Positions 8,564 to 21,899 of a stretch of 53,800 nt of DNA are shown here, one piece after another (the first letter of the stretch is position 1; every line of letters begins with the position of its first letter). The position numbers were made by a program, and so were the translations under genes. The notes below the pieces were generated by a model. The model ran no database searches and had not been told where the DNA came from. It was given only the letters and a program-made list of their open reading frames with translations. The stretch covers positions 1 to 53,800 of the forward strand of contig JAUCBJ010005396.1 of NCBI GenBank assembly GCA_032718475.1, written 5' to 3'. Source of the stretch: Nemertoderma westbladi. Lineage: Eukaryota; Xenacoelomorpha; Nemertodermatida; Nemertodermatidae.

Positions 8564-10927
8564 CACCCTAAGCATAAAGTTATACACCCTAAGCATAAAG
8601 TTATACACCCTAAGCGTAAAGTTATACACCGTAAGCATAAAGTTATACACTCTAAGCATAAAGTTAAACACCGTAAGCATAAAGTTATTCACCCTAAGCA
8701 TAAAGTTATACACCGTAAGCATAAAGTTATTCACCCTAAGCATAAAGTTATACACCGTAAGCATAAAGTTAAACACCGTAAGCATAAAGTTATACACCCT
8801 AAGCATAAATTTATACACCCTAAGCATAAAGTTATACACCCTAAGCATAAAGTTATACACCCTAAGCATAAAGTTATACACTCTAAGCATAAAGTTATAC
8901 GTACCCTAAGCATAAAGTTATACACTCTAAGCATAAAGTTAAACACCCTAAGCATAAAGTTATGCACTCTAAGCATAAAGTTATACACTCTAAGCATAAA
9001 GTTATACACTCTAAGCATAAAGTTAAACACCGTAAGCATAAAGTTATACACCCTAAGCATAAATTTATACACCCTAAGCATAAAGTTTTACACCCTAAGC
9101 ATAAAGTTATACACCCTTAGCATAAAGTTATACACTCTAAGCATAAAGTTATACACTCTAAGCATAAAGTTAAACACCGTAAGCATAAAGTTATACACCC
9201 TAAGCATAAATTTATACACCCTAAGCATAAAGTTATACACCCTAAGCATAAAGTTATACACCCTAAGCATAAAGTTATACACCCTAAGCATAAAGTTATA
9301 CACTCTAAGCATAAAGTTATACACCCTAAGCATAAAGTTATACACTCTAAGCATAAAGTTAAACACACTAAGCATAAAGTTATACACCCTAAGCATAAAG
9401 TTATACACCCTAAGCGTAAAGTTATACACCGTAAGCATAAAGTTATACACTCTAAGCATAAAGTTAAACACCGTAAGCATAAAGTTATTCACCCTAAGCA
9501 TAAAGTTATATACCGTAAGCATAAAGTTATTCACCCTAAGCATAAAGTTATACACCGTAAGCATAAAGTTAAACACCGTAAGCATACAGTTATACACCCT
9601 AAGCATAAATTTATACACCCTAAGCATAAAGTTATACACCCTAAGCATAAAGTTATACACCCTAAGCATAAAGTTATACACTCTAAGCATAAAGTTATAC
9701 ACCCTAAGCATAAAGTTATACACTCTAAGCATAAAGTTAAACACCCTAAGCATAAAGTTATACACTCTAAGCATAAAGTTAAACACCCTAAGCATAAAGT
9801 TATACACCCTAAGCATAAAGTTATACACCCTAAGCATAAAGTTATACACCCTAAGCATAAGGTTATTCACTGTAAGCATAAAGTTATACACTCTAAGCAT
9901 AAAGTTATACACCCTAAGCATAAAGTTAAAACACCTTAAGCATAAAGTTATACACTCTAAGCATAAAGTTATACACCCTAAGCATAAAGTTATACACCCT
10001 AAGCATAAAGTTATACACCGTAAGCATAGGGTTATACACTCTAAGCATAAAGTTATACACTCTAAGCATAAAGTTATACACTCTAAGCATAAAGTTATGC
10101 ACTCTAAGCATAAAGTTATACACCCTAAGCATAAAGTTGTACACCCTAAGCTAAGCATAAAGTTATACACTCTAAGCATAAAGTTATACACTCTAAGCAT
10201 AAAGTTATACACCCTAAGCATAAAGTTATACACCCTAAGCATAAAGTTATACACCCTAAGCATAAAGTTATACACCGTAAGCATAGGGTTATACACTCTA
10301 AGCATAAAGTTATACACTCTAAGCATAAAGTTATACACTCTAAGCATAAAGTTATGCACTCTAAGCATAAAGTTATACACCCTAAGCATAAAGTTGTACA
10401 CCCTAAGCTAAGCATAAAGTTATACACTCTAAGCATAAAGTTATACACCCTAAGCATAAAGTTATACACCCTAAGCATAAAGTTATACACCCTAAGCATA
10501 AAGTTATACACCGTAAGCATAGGGTTATACACTCTAAGCATAAAGTTATACACTCTAAGCATAAAGTTATACACTCTAAGCATAAAGTTATGCACTCTAA
10601 GCGTAAAGTTATACACCCTAAGCATAAAGTTATACACCCTAAGCATAAAGTTATACACCCTAAGCATAAAGTTATACACCGTAAGCATAGGGTTATACAC
10701 TCTAAGCATAAAGTTATACACTCTAAGCATAAAGTTATACACTCTAAGCATAAAGTTATGCACTCTAAGCATAAAGTTATACACACTAAGCATAAAGTTA
10801 TACACCCTAAGCTAAGCATAAAGTTATACACTCTAAGCATAACGTTATACACCCTAAGCATAAAGTTATACACCGTAAGCATAAAGTTAAACACACTAAG
10901 CATAAGGTTATACACTCTAAGCATAAA
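8564..10927. repeat. 21-bp minisatellite, ~112 tandem units
   Basis: The consensus unit starts CCCTAAGCATAAAGTTATA and is 21 bp. It is repeated head-to-tail for about 2.36 kb with point variants (CCG, CTC or ACT for CCC; TTAAAC or TTATTC for TTATAC; a GTAAGCATAGGG form). Since 21 is divisible by three and the unit has stops in only one frame per strand, two forward and two reverse frames stay open for hundreds of codons. The forward frames read heptads like LSIKLYT or PKHKVIH. The frames switch at rare indels such as the extra bases at about 8901 and 9930, as expected for non-coding repeat DNA. No promoter, start context or conserved domain supports a protein. The flanks are unique DNA. Confidence 0.95.
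10018..10815. repeat. Higher-order units inside the 21-bp array
   Basis: The 5-base insertion variant CCCTAAGCTAAG occurs at 10144, 10401 and 10804. The CCGTAAGCATAGGG variant occurs at 10018, 10275, 10511 and 10679. The first pair of each marker is 257 bp apart (12 units plus 5 bases), which shows a multi-unit block was copied as a whole. Later spacings (236, 168 and 403 bp) show further unit gain and loss. Confidence 0.8.
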
Positions 10928-12377
10928 TTCGAACATCCCAAGTTTAGAATGTAGAATCTCCCACGTCATCGCGATGTTCAACCAGCTGATTCCAATAATG
11001 TTTCAACTTTCGAATAACTTAGACATAGTTTTTATATTTGTTTATAATTATGTATAGCTATACTTTCTCTTTATATTACATAAATGTGCCCAACTTATAT
11101 AATGTTTTTATCCACTCCAATACATGGCGTTGGATGATTCACTGTTTTAATTACAAATATTTATATTATTATGTTATTTATATATTTCACAATTGAAATA
11201 TGATATAATTATTTATCGCATCGCTATTACAGTACTGCATATTATTTTTTGTAGCGCTGAATTTACTTTTTGCAATGTTTTTTTTACATAATATGAAAAA
11301 TTCGACCAATTATTTTTCATCGTTAATTTAAATTTGCGAATGTTTTATAGTAAAATATGCCATTTTAATTACAATATGATGTGCTGCTTTCCTTTATAAA
11401 TCAGCCATGCAGTATAACCCTTTGTCCACTTATGACGAGATAATTTAACCTTAAATATTTTGAGGATTTTGAATAAATAATTTCATATTCAATCCATTGT
11501 TTAACATTCAGAACATATTTATTGCGTTGCTAGATCTGTAGTATGTATGGGTAACGCTGAATATATAAATTCAATTAATTTCAGTTAACCATCACAATAA
11601 ATGTAAATTCAATTATATTACAGTGTTTAGTCGTGTATTGGCACTACTTGTTAAAGCTTATAAATGTTGTCATGTATCCAGGCTAATGCGAAGATATGAT
11701 ATTTTTATTTTTTATTAACTGAACAATATTGAACTGCACACCGAATCTATTAATCCAATTTGTCCGCTATAGTTTACTTGGATTACTGTAGCAATGTTTG
11801 TGTCCCCGCACTTATCTGCTTTAATGATCAGTCTGGTTGATGTTTTTTTTCATCTAACCACTCATGAACTATCGCTGCACATTAGGTTTATAATGTAATA
11901 ATATATATTATGTTTATATTTAAATTTAATTTGTTTTAGATTTTATTTAATGTTGAATATACTTCTTATTTTTTAACTCGCTAATGTCGATTTATCAAAC
12001 TAAGTGGTGGGCTTGATGAACAGGGCTTGGTTGACACAAGGATTTTGTGATGTAAAGATGGTGGCATGCCAGTATTGGTTGACAGAAAGAAGGAGATACG
12101 CAATGCGTATCCCATTGCGCCTCATAATAGCCTCTCGTCAACAAGTCAACCCCACCGACTAGCGGCACTGGCTGTTTCAGCTGACGGGGCCCTGTCGAAA
12201 AACGCGTCCCTGATGCAGTAAGGGCCCTCTTTTGAGGAGCAATATTATTATTGCCGCGGATCTGCTTCTACTCTAGGCCAGACCTAGCCAGAAGTAGAAT
12301 CCTCACCAACCATCAACATGAATAGATGAATCTGACACTTGCCCCAACATCCCCCCCGGTATACAGACGCCCGGCCC
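10928..12377. other. AT-rich intergenic DNA with a GC-richer patch
   Basis: Bases 10928-12000 are AT-rich with no ORF of note. Bases 12040-12377 are richer in G and C. They include a small inverted repeat, CGCAATG/CATTGCG, at 12099-12119 and an imperfect stem around TTCTACT...AGTAGAA at about 12269-12299. This patch could be a decayed repeat end. No gene is recognised. Confidence 0.4.
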
Positions 12378-13531
12378 GGACGTTTCGGCCCATAACTGTA
12401 ACTTAATGAAAAGGCCAACTTGTTTGATATGATAATAATTATTCATTAAAATTATAATTATTTCACAATAACATACAAACACTTAATAAAATATCTTGCA
12501 TGAAATGGCTATTTAATTTACCTTTATTTCGAAATAAAATAAACATTAGGGAAGTGGTGCACTGGTTCCATAGACAATTCGCCATAATTATGTTATGCGG
12601 CCGAAAAAATGCATGTCAGAATAAATCTATTGGTCTCGAGTACCACATTGCTAATATACAGTACTACCAAAGTGAATCAATTTCACGAACCATTTAGGGC
12701 TTAAATCTCGTCTGATCGATATATTTTGGAGATACTTCATTAATGTTAAACATTACTCAATTGATAATTCTTGTAGCTGGACAGTGTATTGCAGCTATGT
12801 CTTAATGATCTGTTGAAACAATAACTCTCATTTTCGATGATAGATGATTTTGATTTATACTGATAGATAACGACGTATATTGCTTTTATTAATACATATT
12901 TTATTTCACTTCACATCCACTCTGGTCCTTTTAATGCGCATTCATTTCATCTAAATTTAAATTTAATACGCATATATTTCATCTAAATTTAAATTTAATA
13001 CGCATATATTTTATCTCATTCCATGACATCCAGTCTGTCTCATAATTATTAGCAATGCTCCTATAATGGAATATATCTTATCTATTATATTTTTAAGACC
13101 AACATTAAAATACAGAAATAATTTTAATTTGGTTTATTTTAATGTACTTAATTTATTGACTCACACTTTAAAATACGTATGTTTTTTTATGGGGGAAACC
13201 CCATCATCATAATACTAAGGTTAATTTGTCAGCATATGTTATCTTTGTTCTAAGTTACAGTATGGTGTATATTTATATTAATAAATAATAATAATAATAT
13301 TACATTAGTTATTATTTATAAATATAATGTAGAACTTCGATCTTGGCGACTTTCAAACAGGTGTCGGAGCAGTTCCTACTGACAACTCCTCTTGTAACGA
13401 ACGTAACAACTACAAAACAAATATATTGAATAACTTATTATTAATAGCTTATTTAAGGGAGTAAAGTGAAACTTTGGGCCAAAACGTCCGACAAGCAAAT
13501 CTTGTATTTCATTCATTGGGCCGAAACGTCC
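12378..13531. repeat. Inverted 14-bp motif GGACGTTTCGGCCC / GGGCCGAAACGTCC bounding 1.15 kb
   Basis: The word at 12378-12391 is the exact reverse complement of 13518-13531. The interval between them is AT-rich and non-coding; the only ORF, at about 12500-12697, encodes 65 unrecognised residues. The arms may be ends of a non-autonomous element, or just two members of a dispersed motif family, since further copies cluster on the right side. Confidence 0.45.
12945..13008. repeat. 32-bp tandem duplication
   Basis: Two identical consecutive copies begin TTTCATCTAAATTTAAATTT and end ACGCATATA. A degraded third start (TTTTATCTCATT) follows. Confidence 0.85.
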
Positions 13532-13561
13532 TAGGCCAAAACGTCTTAGACCGAAACGTCT
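13484..13561. repeat. Cluster of four GCCRAAACGTC motifs just before the satellite array
   Basis: GGGCCAAAACGTCC, GGGCCGAAACGTCC, AGGCCAAAACGTCT and AGACCGAAACGTCT all lie within 80 bp. They end only a few bases before the first satellite monomer. The motif might mark the array edge or be an unrelated dispersed repeat. Confidence 0.6.
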
Positions 13562-16500
13562 GTTACCCCTTTAGTTGACTGTAATAGTCCCTTTAGTTCA
13601 GCTATCTTTAGTTGACTGTAATAGTCCCTTTAGTTCATCTATCTTTAGTTGACTGTAATAGTCCCTTTAGTTCAGCTATCTTTAGTTGACTGTAATAGTC
13701 CCTTTAGTTCAGCTATCTTTAGTTGACTGTAATAGTCCCTTTAGTTCAGCTATCTTTATTTCACTGTAATAGTCCCTTAGTTTAGCTATCTTTAGTTGAC
13801 TGTAATAGTCCCTTTAGTTCAGCTATCTTTAGTTGACTGTAATAGTCCCTTAGTTTAGCTATCTTTATTTGACTGTAGTAGTCCCTTTAGTTCAGCTATC
13901 TTTAGTTGACTGTAATAGTCCCTTAGTTTAGCTATCTTTAGTTGACTGTAATAGTCCCTTTAGTTCAGCTATCTTTAGTTGACTGTAATAGTCCCTTAGT
14001 TTAGCTATCTTTAGTTGACTGTAATAGTCCCTTTAGTTCAGCTATCTTTAGTTGACTGTAATAGTCCCTTAGTTTAGCTATCTTTAGTTGACTGTAATAG
14101 TCCCTTTAGTTCAGCTATCTTTAGTTGACTGTAGTAGTCCCTTTAGTTCAGCTATCTTTAGTTGACTGTAATAGTCCCTTAGTTTAGCTATCTTTAGTTG
14201 ACTGTAATAGTCCCTTTAGTTCAGCTATCTTTAGTTGACTGTAATAGTCCCTTAGTTTAGCTATCTTTAGTTGACTGTAATAGTCCCTTTAGTTCAGCTA
14301 TCTTTAGTTGACTGTAATAGTCCCTTAGTTCAGCTATCTTTAGTTGACTGTAATAGTCCCTTTAGTTCAGCTATCTTTAGTTGACTGTAATAGTCCCTTA
14401 GTTTAGCTATCTTTAGTTGACTGTAATAGTCCCTTTAGTTCAGCTATCTTTAGTTGACTGTAGTAGTCCCTTTAGTTCAGCTATCTTTAGTTGACTGTAA
14501 TAGTCCCTTAGTTTAGCTATCTTTAGTTGACTGTAATAGTCCCTTTAGTTCAGCTATCTTTAGTTGACTGTAATAGTCCCTTTAGTTCAGCCATCTTTAG
14601 TTTACTGTAATAGTCCATTTAGTTCAGCTATCTTTAGTTGACTGTAATAGTCCCTTAGTTCAGCTATCTTTAGTTGACTGTAATAGTCCCTTAGTTTAGC
14701 TATCTTTAGTTGACTGTAATAGTCCCTTTAGTTCAGCTATCTTTAGTTGACTGTAATAGTCCCTTTAGTTCAGCTATCTTTAGTTTACTGTAATAGTCCA
14801 TTTAGTTCAGCTATCTTTAGTTGACTGTAATAGTCCCTTAGTTTAGCTATCTTTAGTTGACTGTAATAGTCCCTTTAGTTCAGCTATCTTTAGTTGACTG
14901 TAATAGTCCCTTAGTTTAGCTATCTTTAGTTGACTGTAATAGTCCCTTTAGTTCAGCTATCTTTAGTTGACTGTAATAGTCCCTTTAGTTCAGCTATCTT
15001 TAGTTTACTGTAATAGTCCATTTAGTTCAGCTATCTTTAGTTGACTGTAATAGTCCCTTAGTTTAGCTATCTTTAGTTGACTGTAATAGTCCCTTTAGTT
15101 CAGCTATCTTTAGTTGACTGTAATAGTCCCTTAGTTCAGCTATCTTTAGTTGACTGTAATAGTCCCTTTAGTTCAGCTATCTTTAGTTTACTGTAATAGT
15201 CCCTTTAGTTCAGCTATCTTTAGTTTACTGTAATAGTCCCTTTAGTTCAGTTATCTTTAGTTGACTGTAATAGTCGTCCCTTTAGTTCAGCTATCTTTAG
15301 TTGACTGTAGTAGTCCCTTTAGTTCAGCTATCTTTAGTTGACTGTAATAGTCCCTTAGTTTAGCTATCTTTAGTTGACTGTAATAGTCCCTTTAGTTCAG
15401 CTATCTTTAGTTGACTGTAATAGTCCCTTAGTTTAGCTATCTTTAGTTGACTGTAATAGTCCCTTTAGTTCAGCTATCTTTAGTTGACTGTAATAGTCCC
15501 TTAGTTCAGCTATCTTTAGTTGACTGTAATAGTCCCTTTAGTTCAGCTATCTTTAGTTGACTGTAATAGTCCCTTAGTTTAGCTATCTTTAGTTGACTGT
15601 AATAGTCCCTTTAGTTCAGCTATCTTTAGTTGACTGTAGTAGTCCCTTTAGTTCAGCTATCTTTAGTTGACTGTAATAGTCCCTTAGTTTAGCTATCTTT
15701 AGTTGACTGTAATAGTCCCTTTAGTTCAGCTATCTTTAGTTGACTGTAATAGTCCCTTAGTTTAGCTATCTTTAGTTGACTGTAATAGTCCCTTTAGTTC
15801 AGCTATCTTTAGTTGACTGTAATAGTCCCTTAGTTTAGCTATCTTTAGTTGACTGTAATAGTCCCTTTAGTTCAGCTATCTTTAGTTGACTGTAATAGTC
15901 CCTTAGTTCAGCTATCTTTAGTTGACTGTAATAGTCCCTTAGTTCAGCTATCTTTAGTTGACTGTAATAGTCCCTTTAGTTCATCTATCTTTAGTTGACT
16001 GTAATAGTAGTCCCTTTAGTTCAGCTATCTTTAGTTGACTGTAATAGTCCCTTAGTTCAGCTATCTTTAGTTGACTGTAATAGTCCCTTAGTTCAGCTAT
16101 CTTTAGTTGACTGTAATAGTCCCTTAGTTTAGCTATCTTTACTTGACTGTAATAGTCCCTTAGTTCAGCTATCTTTAGTTGACTGTAATAGTCCCTTAGT
16201 TTAGCTATCTTTACTTGACTGTAATAGTCCCTTAGTTCAGCTATCTTTAGTTGACTGTAATAGTCCCTTACTTCAGCTATCTTTAGTTGACTGTAATAGT
16301 CCCTTAGTTTAGCTATCTTTAGTTGACTGTAATAGTCCCTTACTTCAGCTATCTTTAGTTGACTGTAATAGTCCCTTTAGTTCAGCCATCTTTAGTTGAC
16401 TGTAATAGTCCCTTAGTTTAGCTATCTTTAGTTGACTGTAGTAGTCCCTTTAGTTCAGCTATCTTTAGTTGACTGTAATAGTCCCTTAGTTCAGCTATCT

Positions 16501-16929
16501 TTGGCTGACTGTAATAGTAGTCCCTTTAGTTCAGCTATCTTTAGTTGACTGTAATAGTCCCTTAGTTCAGCTATCTTTAGTTTACTGTAATAGTCCCTTT
16601 AGTTCAGCTATCTTTAGTTGACTGTAATAGTCCCTTAGTTTAGCTATCTTTAGTTTACTGTAATAGTCCCTTAGTTCAGCTATCTTTAGTTGACTGTAAT
16701 AGTCCCTTTAGTTCAGCTATCTTTAGTTGACTGTAATAGTAGTCCCTTTAGTTCAGCTATCTTTAGTTGACTGTAATAGTAGTCCCTTAGTTTAGCTATC
16801 TTTAGTTGACTGTAATAGTCCCTTTAGTTCAGCTATCTTTAGTTGACTGCAATAGTCCCTTAGTTCAGCTATCTTTAGTTGACTGTAATAGTCAATTTAG
16901 TTCAGCTATCTTTAGTTGACTGTAATAGT

Positions 16930-18900
16930 CCATTTAGTTCAGCTATCTTTAGTTGACTGTAATAGTCCCTTTAGTTCAGCTATCTTTAGTTGACTGTAGT
17001 AGTCCCTTTAGTTCAGCTATCTTTAGTTGACTGTAATAGTCCCTTAGTTTAGCTATCTTTAGTTGACTGTAATAGTCCCTTTAGTTCAGCTATCTTTAGT
17101 TGACTGTAATAGTCCCTTTAGTTCAGCTATCTTTAGTTGACTGTAATAGTCCCTTTAGTTCAGCTATCTTTAGTTGACTGTAATAGTCCCTTAGTTTAGC
17201 TATCTTTAGTTGACTGTAATAGTCCCTTTAGTTCAGCTATCTTTAGTTGACTGTAATAGTCCCTTAGTTTAGCTATCTTTAGTTGACTGTAATAGTCCCT
17301 TTAGTTCAGCTATCTTTAGTTGACTGTAGTAGTCCCTTTAGTTCAGCTATCTTTAGTTGACTGTAATAGTCCCTTAGTTTAGCTATCTTTAGTTGACTGT
17401 AATAGTCCCTTTAGTTCAGCTATCTTTAGTTGACTGTAATAGTCCCTTAGTTCAGCTATCTTTAGTTGACTGTAATAGTCCCTTTAGTTCATCTATCTTT
17501 AGTTGACTGTAATAGTAGTCTCTTTAGTTCAGCTATCTTTAGTTGACTGTAATAGTCCCTTAGTTTAGCTATCTTTAGTTGACTGTAATAGTCCCTTTAG
17601 TTCAGCTATCTTTAGTTGACTGTAATAGTCCCTTAGTTCAGCTATCTTTAGTTGACTGTAATAGTCCCTTTAGTTCATCTATCTTTAGTTGACTGTAATA
17701 GTAGTCTCTTTAGTTCATCTATCTTTAGTTGACTGTAATAGTAGTCTCTTTAGTTCATCTATCTTTAGTTGACTGTAATAGTAGTCTCTTTAGTTCAGCT
17801 ATCTTTAGTTGACTGTAATAGTCCCTTAGTTCAGCTATCTTTAGTTGACTGTAATAGTCCCTTTAGTTCATCTATCTTTAGTTGACTGTAATAGTAGTCT
17901 CTTTAGTTCATCTATCTTTAGTTGACTGTAATAGTAGTCTCTTTAGTTCATCTATCTTTAGTTGACTGTAATAGTAGTCTCTTTAGTTCAGCTATCTTTA
18001 GTTGACTGTAATAGTCCCTTAGTTCAGCTATCTTTAGTTGACTGTAATAGTCCATTTAGTTCAGCTATCTTTAGTTGACTGTAATAGTCCCTTTAGTTCA
18101 GCTATCTTTAGTTGACTGTAGTAGTCCCTTTAGTTCAGCTATCTTTAGTTGACTGTAATAGTCCCTTAGTTTAGCTATCTTTAGTTGACTGTAATAGTCC
18201 CTTTAGTTCAGCTATCTTTAGTTGACTGTAATAGTCCCTTTAGTTCAGCTATCTTTAGTTGACTGTAATAGTCCCTTTAGTTCAGCTATCTTTAGTTGAC
18301 TGTAATAGTCCCTTAGTTTAGCTATCTTTAGTTGACTGTAATAGTCCCTTTAGTTCAGCTATCTTTAGTTGACTGTAATAGTCCCTTAGTTTAGCTATCT
18401 TTAGTTGACTGTAATAGTCCCTTTAGTTCAGCTATCTTTAGTTGACTGTAGTAGTCCCTTTAGTTCAGCTATCTTTAGTTGACTGTAATAGTCCCTTAGT
18501 TTAGCTATCTTTAGTTGACTGTAATAGTCCCTTTAGTTCAGCTATCTTTAGTTGACTGTAATAGTCCCTTAGTTCAGCTATCTTTAGTTGACTGTAATAG
18601 TCCCTTTAGTTCATCTATCTTTAGTTGACTGTAATAGTAGTCTCTTTAGTTCAGCTATCTTTAGTTGACTGTAATAGTCCCTTAGTTTAGCTATCTTTAG
18701 TTGACTGTAATAGTCCCTTTAGTTCAGCTATCTTTAGTTGACTGTAATAGTCCCTTAGTTCAGCTATCTTTAGTTGACTGTAATAGTCCCTTTAGTTCAT
18801 CTATCTTTAGTTGACTGTAATAGTAGTCTCTTTAGTTCATCTATCTTTAGTTGACTGTAATAGTAGTCTCTTTAGTTCAGCTATCTTTAGTTGACTGTAA
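16930..18900. repeat. 1122-bp-offset higher-order pair in the left part of the satellite
   Basis: The CCATTTA marker at 16930 recurs at 18052, and the first AGTAGTCTCTTT marker at 17515 recurs at 18637. Both offsets are 1122 bp. The AGTAGTCTC variant is confined to about 17.5-18.9 kb, where it has also amplified locally in runs of three. Confidence 0.75.
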
Positions 18901-19799
18901 TAGTCCCTTAGTTTAGCTATCTTTAGTTGACTGTAATAGTCCCTTTAGTTCAGCTATCTTTAGTTTACTGTAATAGTCCCTTAGTTCAGCTATCTTTAGT
19001 TGACTGTAATAGTCCCTTCGTTTAGCTATCTTTACTTGACTGTAATAGTCCCTTTAGTTCAGCTATCTTTAGTTGACTGTAATAGTCCCTTAGTTCAGCT
19101 ATCTTTAGCTGACTGTAATAGTAGTCCCTTTAGTTCAGATATCTTTAGTTGACTGTAATAGTCCCTTAGTTCAGCTATCTTTAGTTGACTGTAATAGTCC
19201 CTTTAGTTCAGCCATCTTTAGTTGACTGTAATAGTAGTCCCTTTAGTTCAGATATCTTTAGTTGACTGTAATAGTCCCTTAGTTCAGCTATCTTTAGTTG
19301 ACTGTAATAGTCCCTTTAGTTCAGCTATCTTTAGTTGACTGTAGTAGTCCCTTTAGTTCAGCTATCTTTAGTTGACTGTAATAGTCCCTTAGTTTAGCTA
19401 TCTTTAGTTGACTGTAATAGTCCCTTTAGTTCAGATATCTTTAGTTGACTGTAATAGTCCCTTTAGTTCAGCTATCTTTAGTTTACTGTAATAGTCCCTT
19501 AGTTTAGCTATCTTTAGTTGACTGTAATAGTCCCTTTAGTTCAGCTATCTTTAGTTGACTGTAATAGTCCCTTAGTTTAGCTATCTTTAGTTGACTGTAA
19601 TAGTCCCTTTAGTTCAGCTATCTTTAGTTGACTGTAGTAGTCCCTTTAGTTCAGCTATCTTTAGTTGACTGTAATAGTCCCTTAGTTTAGCTATCTTTAG
19701 TTTACTGTAATAGTCCCTTTAGTTCAGCTATCTTTAGTTGACTGCAGTAGTCCCTTTAGTTTAGCTATCTTTAGTTGACTGTAATAGTCCCTTTAGTTC

Positions 19800-21775
19800 A
19801 GCGATCTTTAGTTGACTGTAGTAGTCCCTTTAGTTCAGCTATCTTTAGTTGACTGTAATAGTCCCTTAGTTTAGCTATCTTTAGTTGACTGTAATAGTCC
19901 CTTAGTTCAGCTATCTTTAGTTGACTGTAATAGTCCCTTTAGTTCATCTATCTTTAGTTGACTGTAATAGTAGTCCCTTTAGTTCAGCTATCTTTAGTTG
20001 ACTGTAATAGTCCCTTAGTTTAGCTATCTTTAGTTGACTGTAATAGTCCCTTTAGTTCAGCTATCTTTAGTTGACTGTAGTAGTCCCTTTAGTTCAGCTA
20101 TCTTAAGTTGACTGTAATAGTCCCTTTAGTTCAGCGATCTTTAGTTGACTGTAGTAGTCCCTTTAGTTCAGCTATCTTTAGTTGACTGTAATAGTCCCTT
20201 AGTTTAGCTATCTTTAGTTGACTGTAATAGTCCCTTTAGTTCAGCTATCTTTAGTTGACTGTAATAGTCCCTTAGTTTAGCTATCTTTAGTTGACTGTAA
20301 TAGTCCCTTTAGTTCAGCTATCTTTAGTTGACTGTAGTAGTCCCTTTAGTTCAGCTATCTTTAGTTGACTGTAATAGTCCCTTAGTTTAGCTATCTTTAG
20401 TTGACTGTAATAGTCCCTTTAGTTCAGCTATCTTTAGTTGACTGTAATAGTCCCTTAGTTCAGCTATCTTTAGTTGACTGTAATAGCCCTTAGTTCAGCT
20501 ATCTTTAGCTGACTGTAATAGTCCCTTTAGTTCAGATATCTTTAGTTGACTGTAATAGACCCTTAGTTCAGCTATCTTTAGTTGACTGTAATAGTCCCTT
20601 TAGTTCAGCCATCTTTAGTTGACTGTAATAGTAGTCCCTTTAGTTCAGATATCTTTAGTTGACTGTAATAGTCCCTTAGTTCAGCTATCTTTAGTTGACT
20701 GTAATAGTCCCTTTAGTTCAGCCATCTTTAGTTGACTGTAATAGTAGTCCCTTTAGTTCAGCTATCTTTAGTTGACTGTAATAGTCCCTTTAGTTCAGCT
20801 ATCTTTAGTTGACTGTAATAGTCCCTTAGTTTAGCTATCTTTAGTTGACTGTAATAGTCCCTTTAGTTCAGCTATCTTTAGTTGACTGTAATAGTAGTCC
20901 CTTTAGTTCAGCTATCTTTAGTTGACTGTAATAGTAGTCCCTTAGTTTAGCTATCTTTAGTTGACTGTAATAGTCCCTTTAGTTCAGCTATCTTTAGTTG
21001 ACTGTAATAGTCCCTTAGTTCAGCTATCTTTAGTTGACTGTAATAGTCAATTTAGTTCAGCTATCTTTAGTTGACTGTAATAGTCCCTTTAGTTCAGCTA
21101 TCTTTAGTTGACTGTAATAGTCGTCCCTTTAGTTCAGCTATCTTTAGTTGACTGTAATAGTCCCTTAGTTCAGCTATCTTTAGTTGACTGTAATAGTCCC
21201 TTTAGTTCAGCTATCTTTAGTTGACTGTAATAGTAGTCCCTTTAGTTCAGCTATCTTTAGTTGACTGTAATAGTCCCTTAGTTTAGCTATCTTTAGTTGA
21301 CTGTAATAGTCAATTTAGTTCAGCTATCTTTAGTTGACTGTAATAGTCCCTTTAGTTCAGCTATCTTTAGTTGACTGTAATAGTCGTCCCTTTAGTTCAG
21401 CTATCTTTAGTTGACTGTAATAGTCCCTTAGTTCAGCTATCTTTAGTTGACTGTAATAGTCCCTTTAGTTCAGCTATCTTTAGTTGACTGTAATAGTAGT
21501 CCCTTTAGTTCAGCTATCTTTAGTTGACTGTAATAGTCCCTTAGTTTAGCTATCTTTAGTTGACTGTAATAGTCCCTTTAGTTCAGCTATCTTTAGTTGA
21601 CTGTAATAGTCCCTTTAGTTCAGCTATCTTTAGTTGACTAATAGTCGTCCCTTGAGTTCAGCTATCTTTAGTTTACTGTAATAGTCCCTTAGTTCAGCTA
21701 TCTTTAGTTGACTGTAATAGTCCCTTTAGTTCAGCTATCTTTAGTTGATTGTAATAGTAGTCCCTTTAGTTCAGC
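19800..21775. repeat. Module F1, copied ~10.7-10.9 kb downstream (about 30.7-32.45 kb)
   Basis: Rare variants recur in the same order. GCGATC is at 19801 and 30711 and TCTTAAGTTG at 20101 and 31011 (offset 10910). TAATAGCCCT is at 20481 and 31427 (offset 10946). TAGTTGACTAATAG is at 21631 and 32314, and TTAGTTGATT at 21741 and 32424 (offset 10683). The changes of offset show gain or loss of whole monomers since the duplication. Confidence 0.8.
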
Positions 21776-21899
21776 TATCTTTAGTTGACTGTAGTAGTCC
21801 CTTTAGTTCAGCTATCTTTAGTTGACTGTAATAGTCCCTTAGTTTAGCTATCTTTAGTTGACTGTAATAGTCCCTTTAGTTCAGCTATCTTTAGTTGAC

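Noticed and set aside
8552-10411. A 619-codon forward frame (and 437-, 219- and 192-codon reverse frames) in the 21-bp array
   Set aside because: They arise from a 21-bp repeat without stops in four frames. They shift frame at indels and have no domain, start context or non-repeat portion, so they are not called as genes.
12500-12697. 65-codon forward frame
   Set aside because: AT-rich surroundings, no domain, and a length expected by chance.
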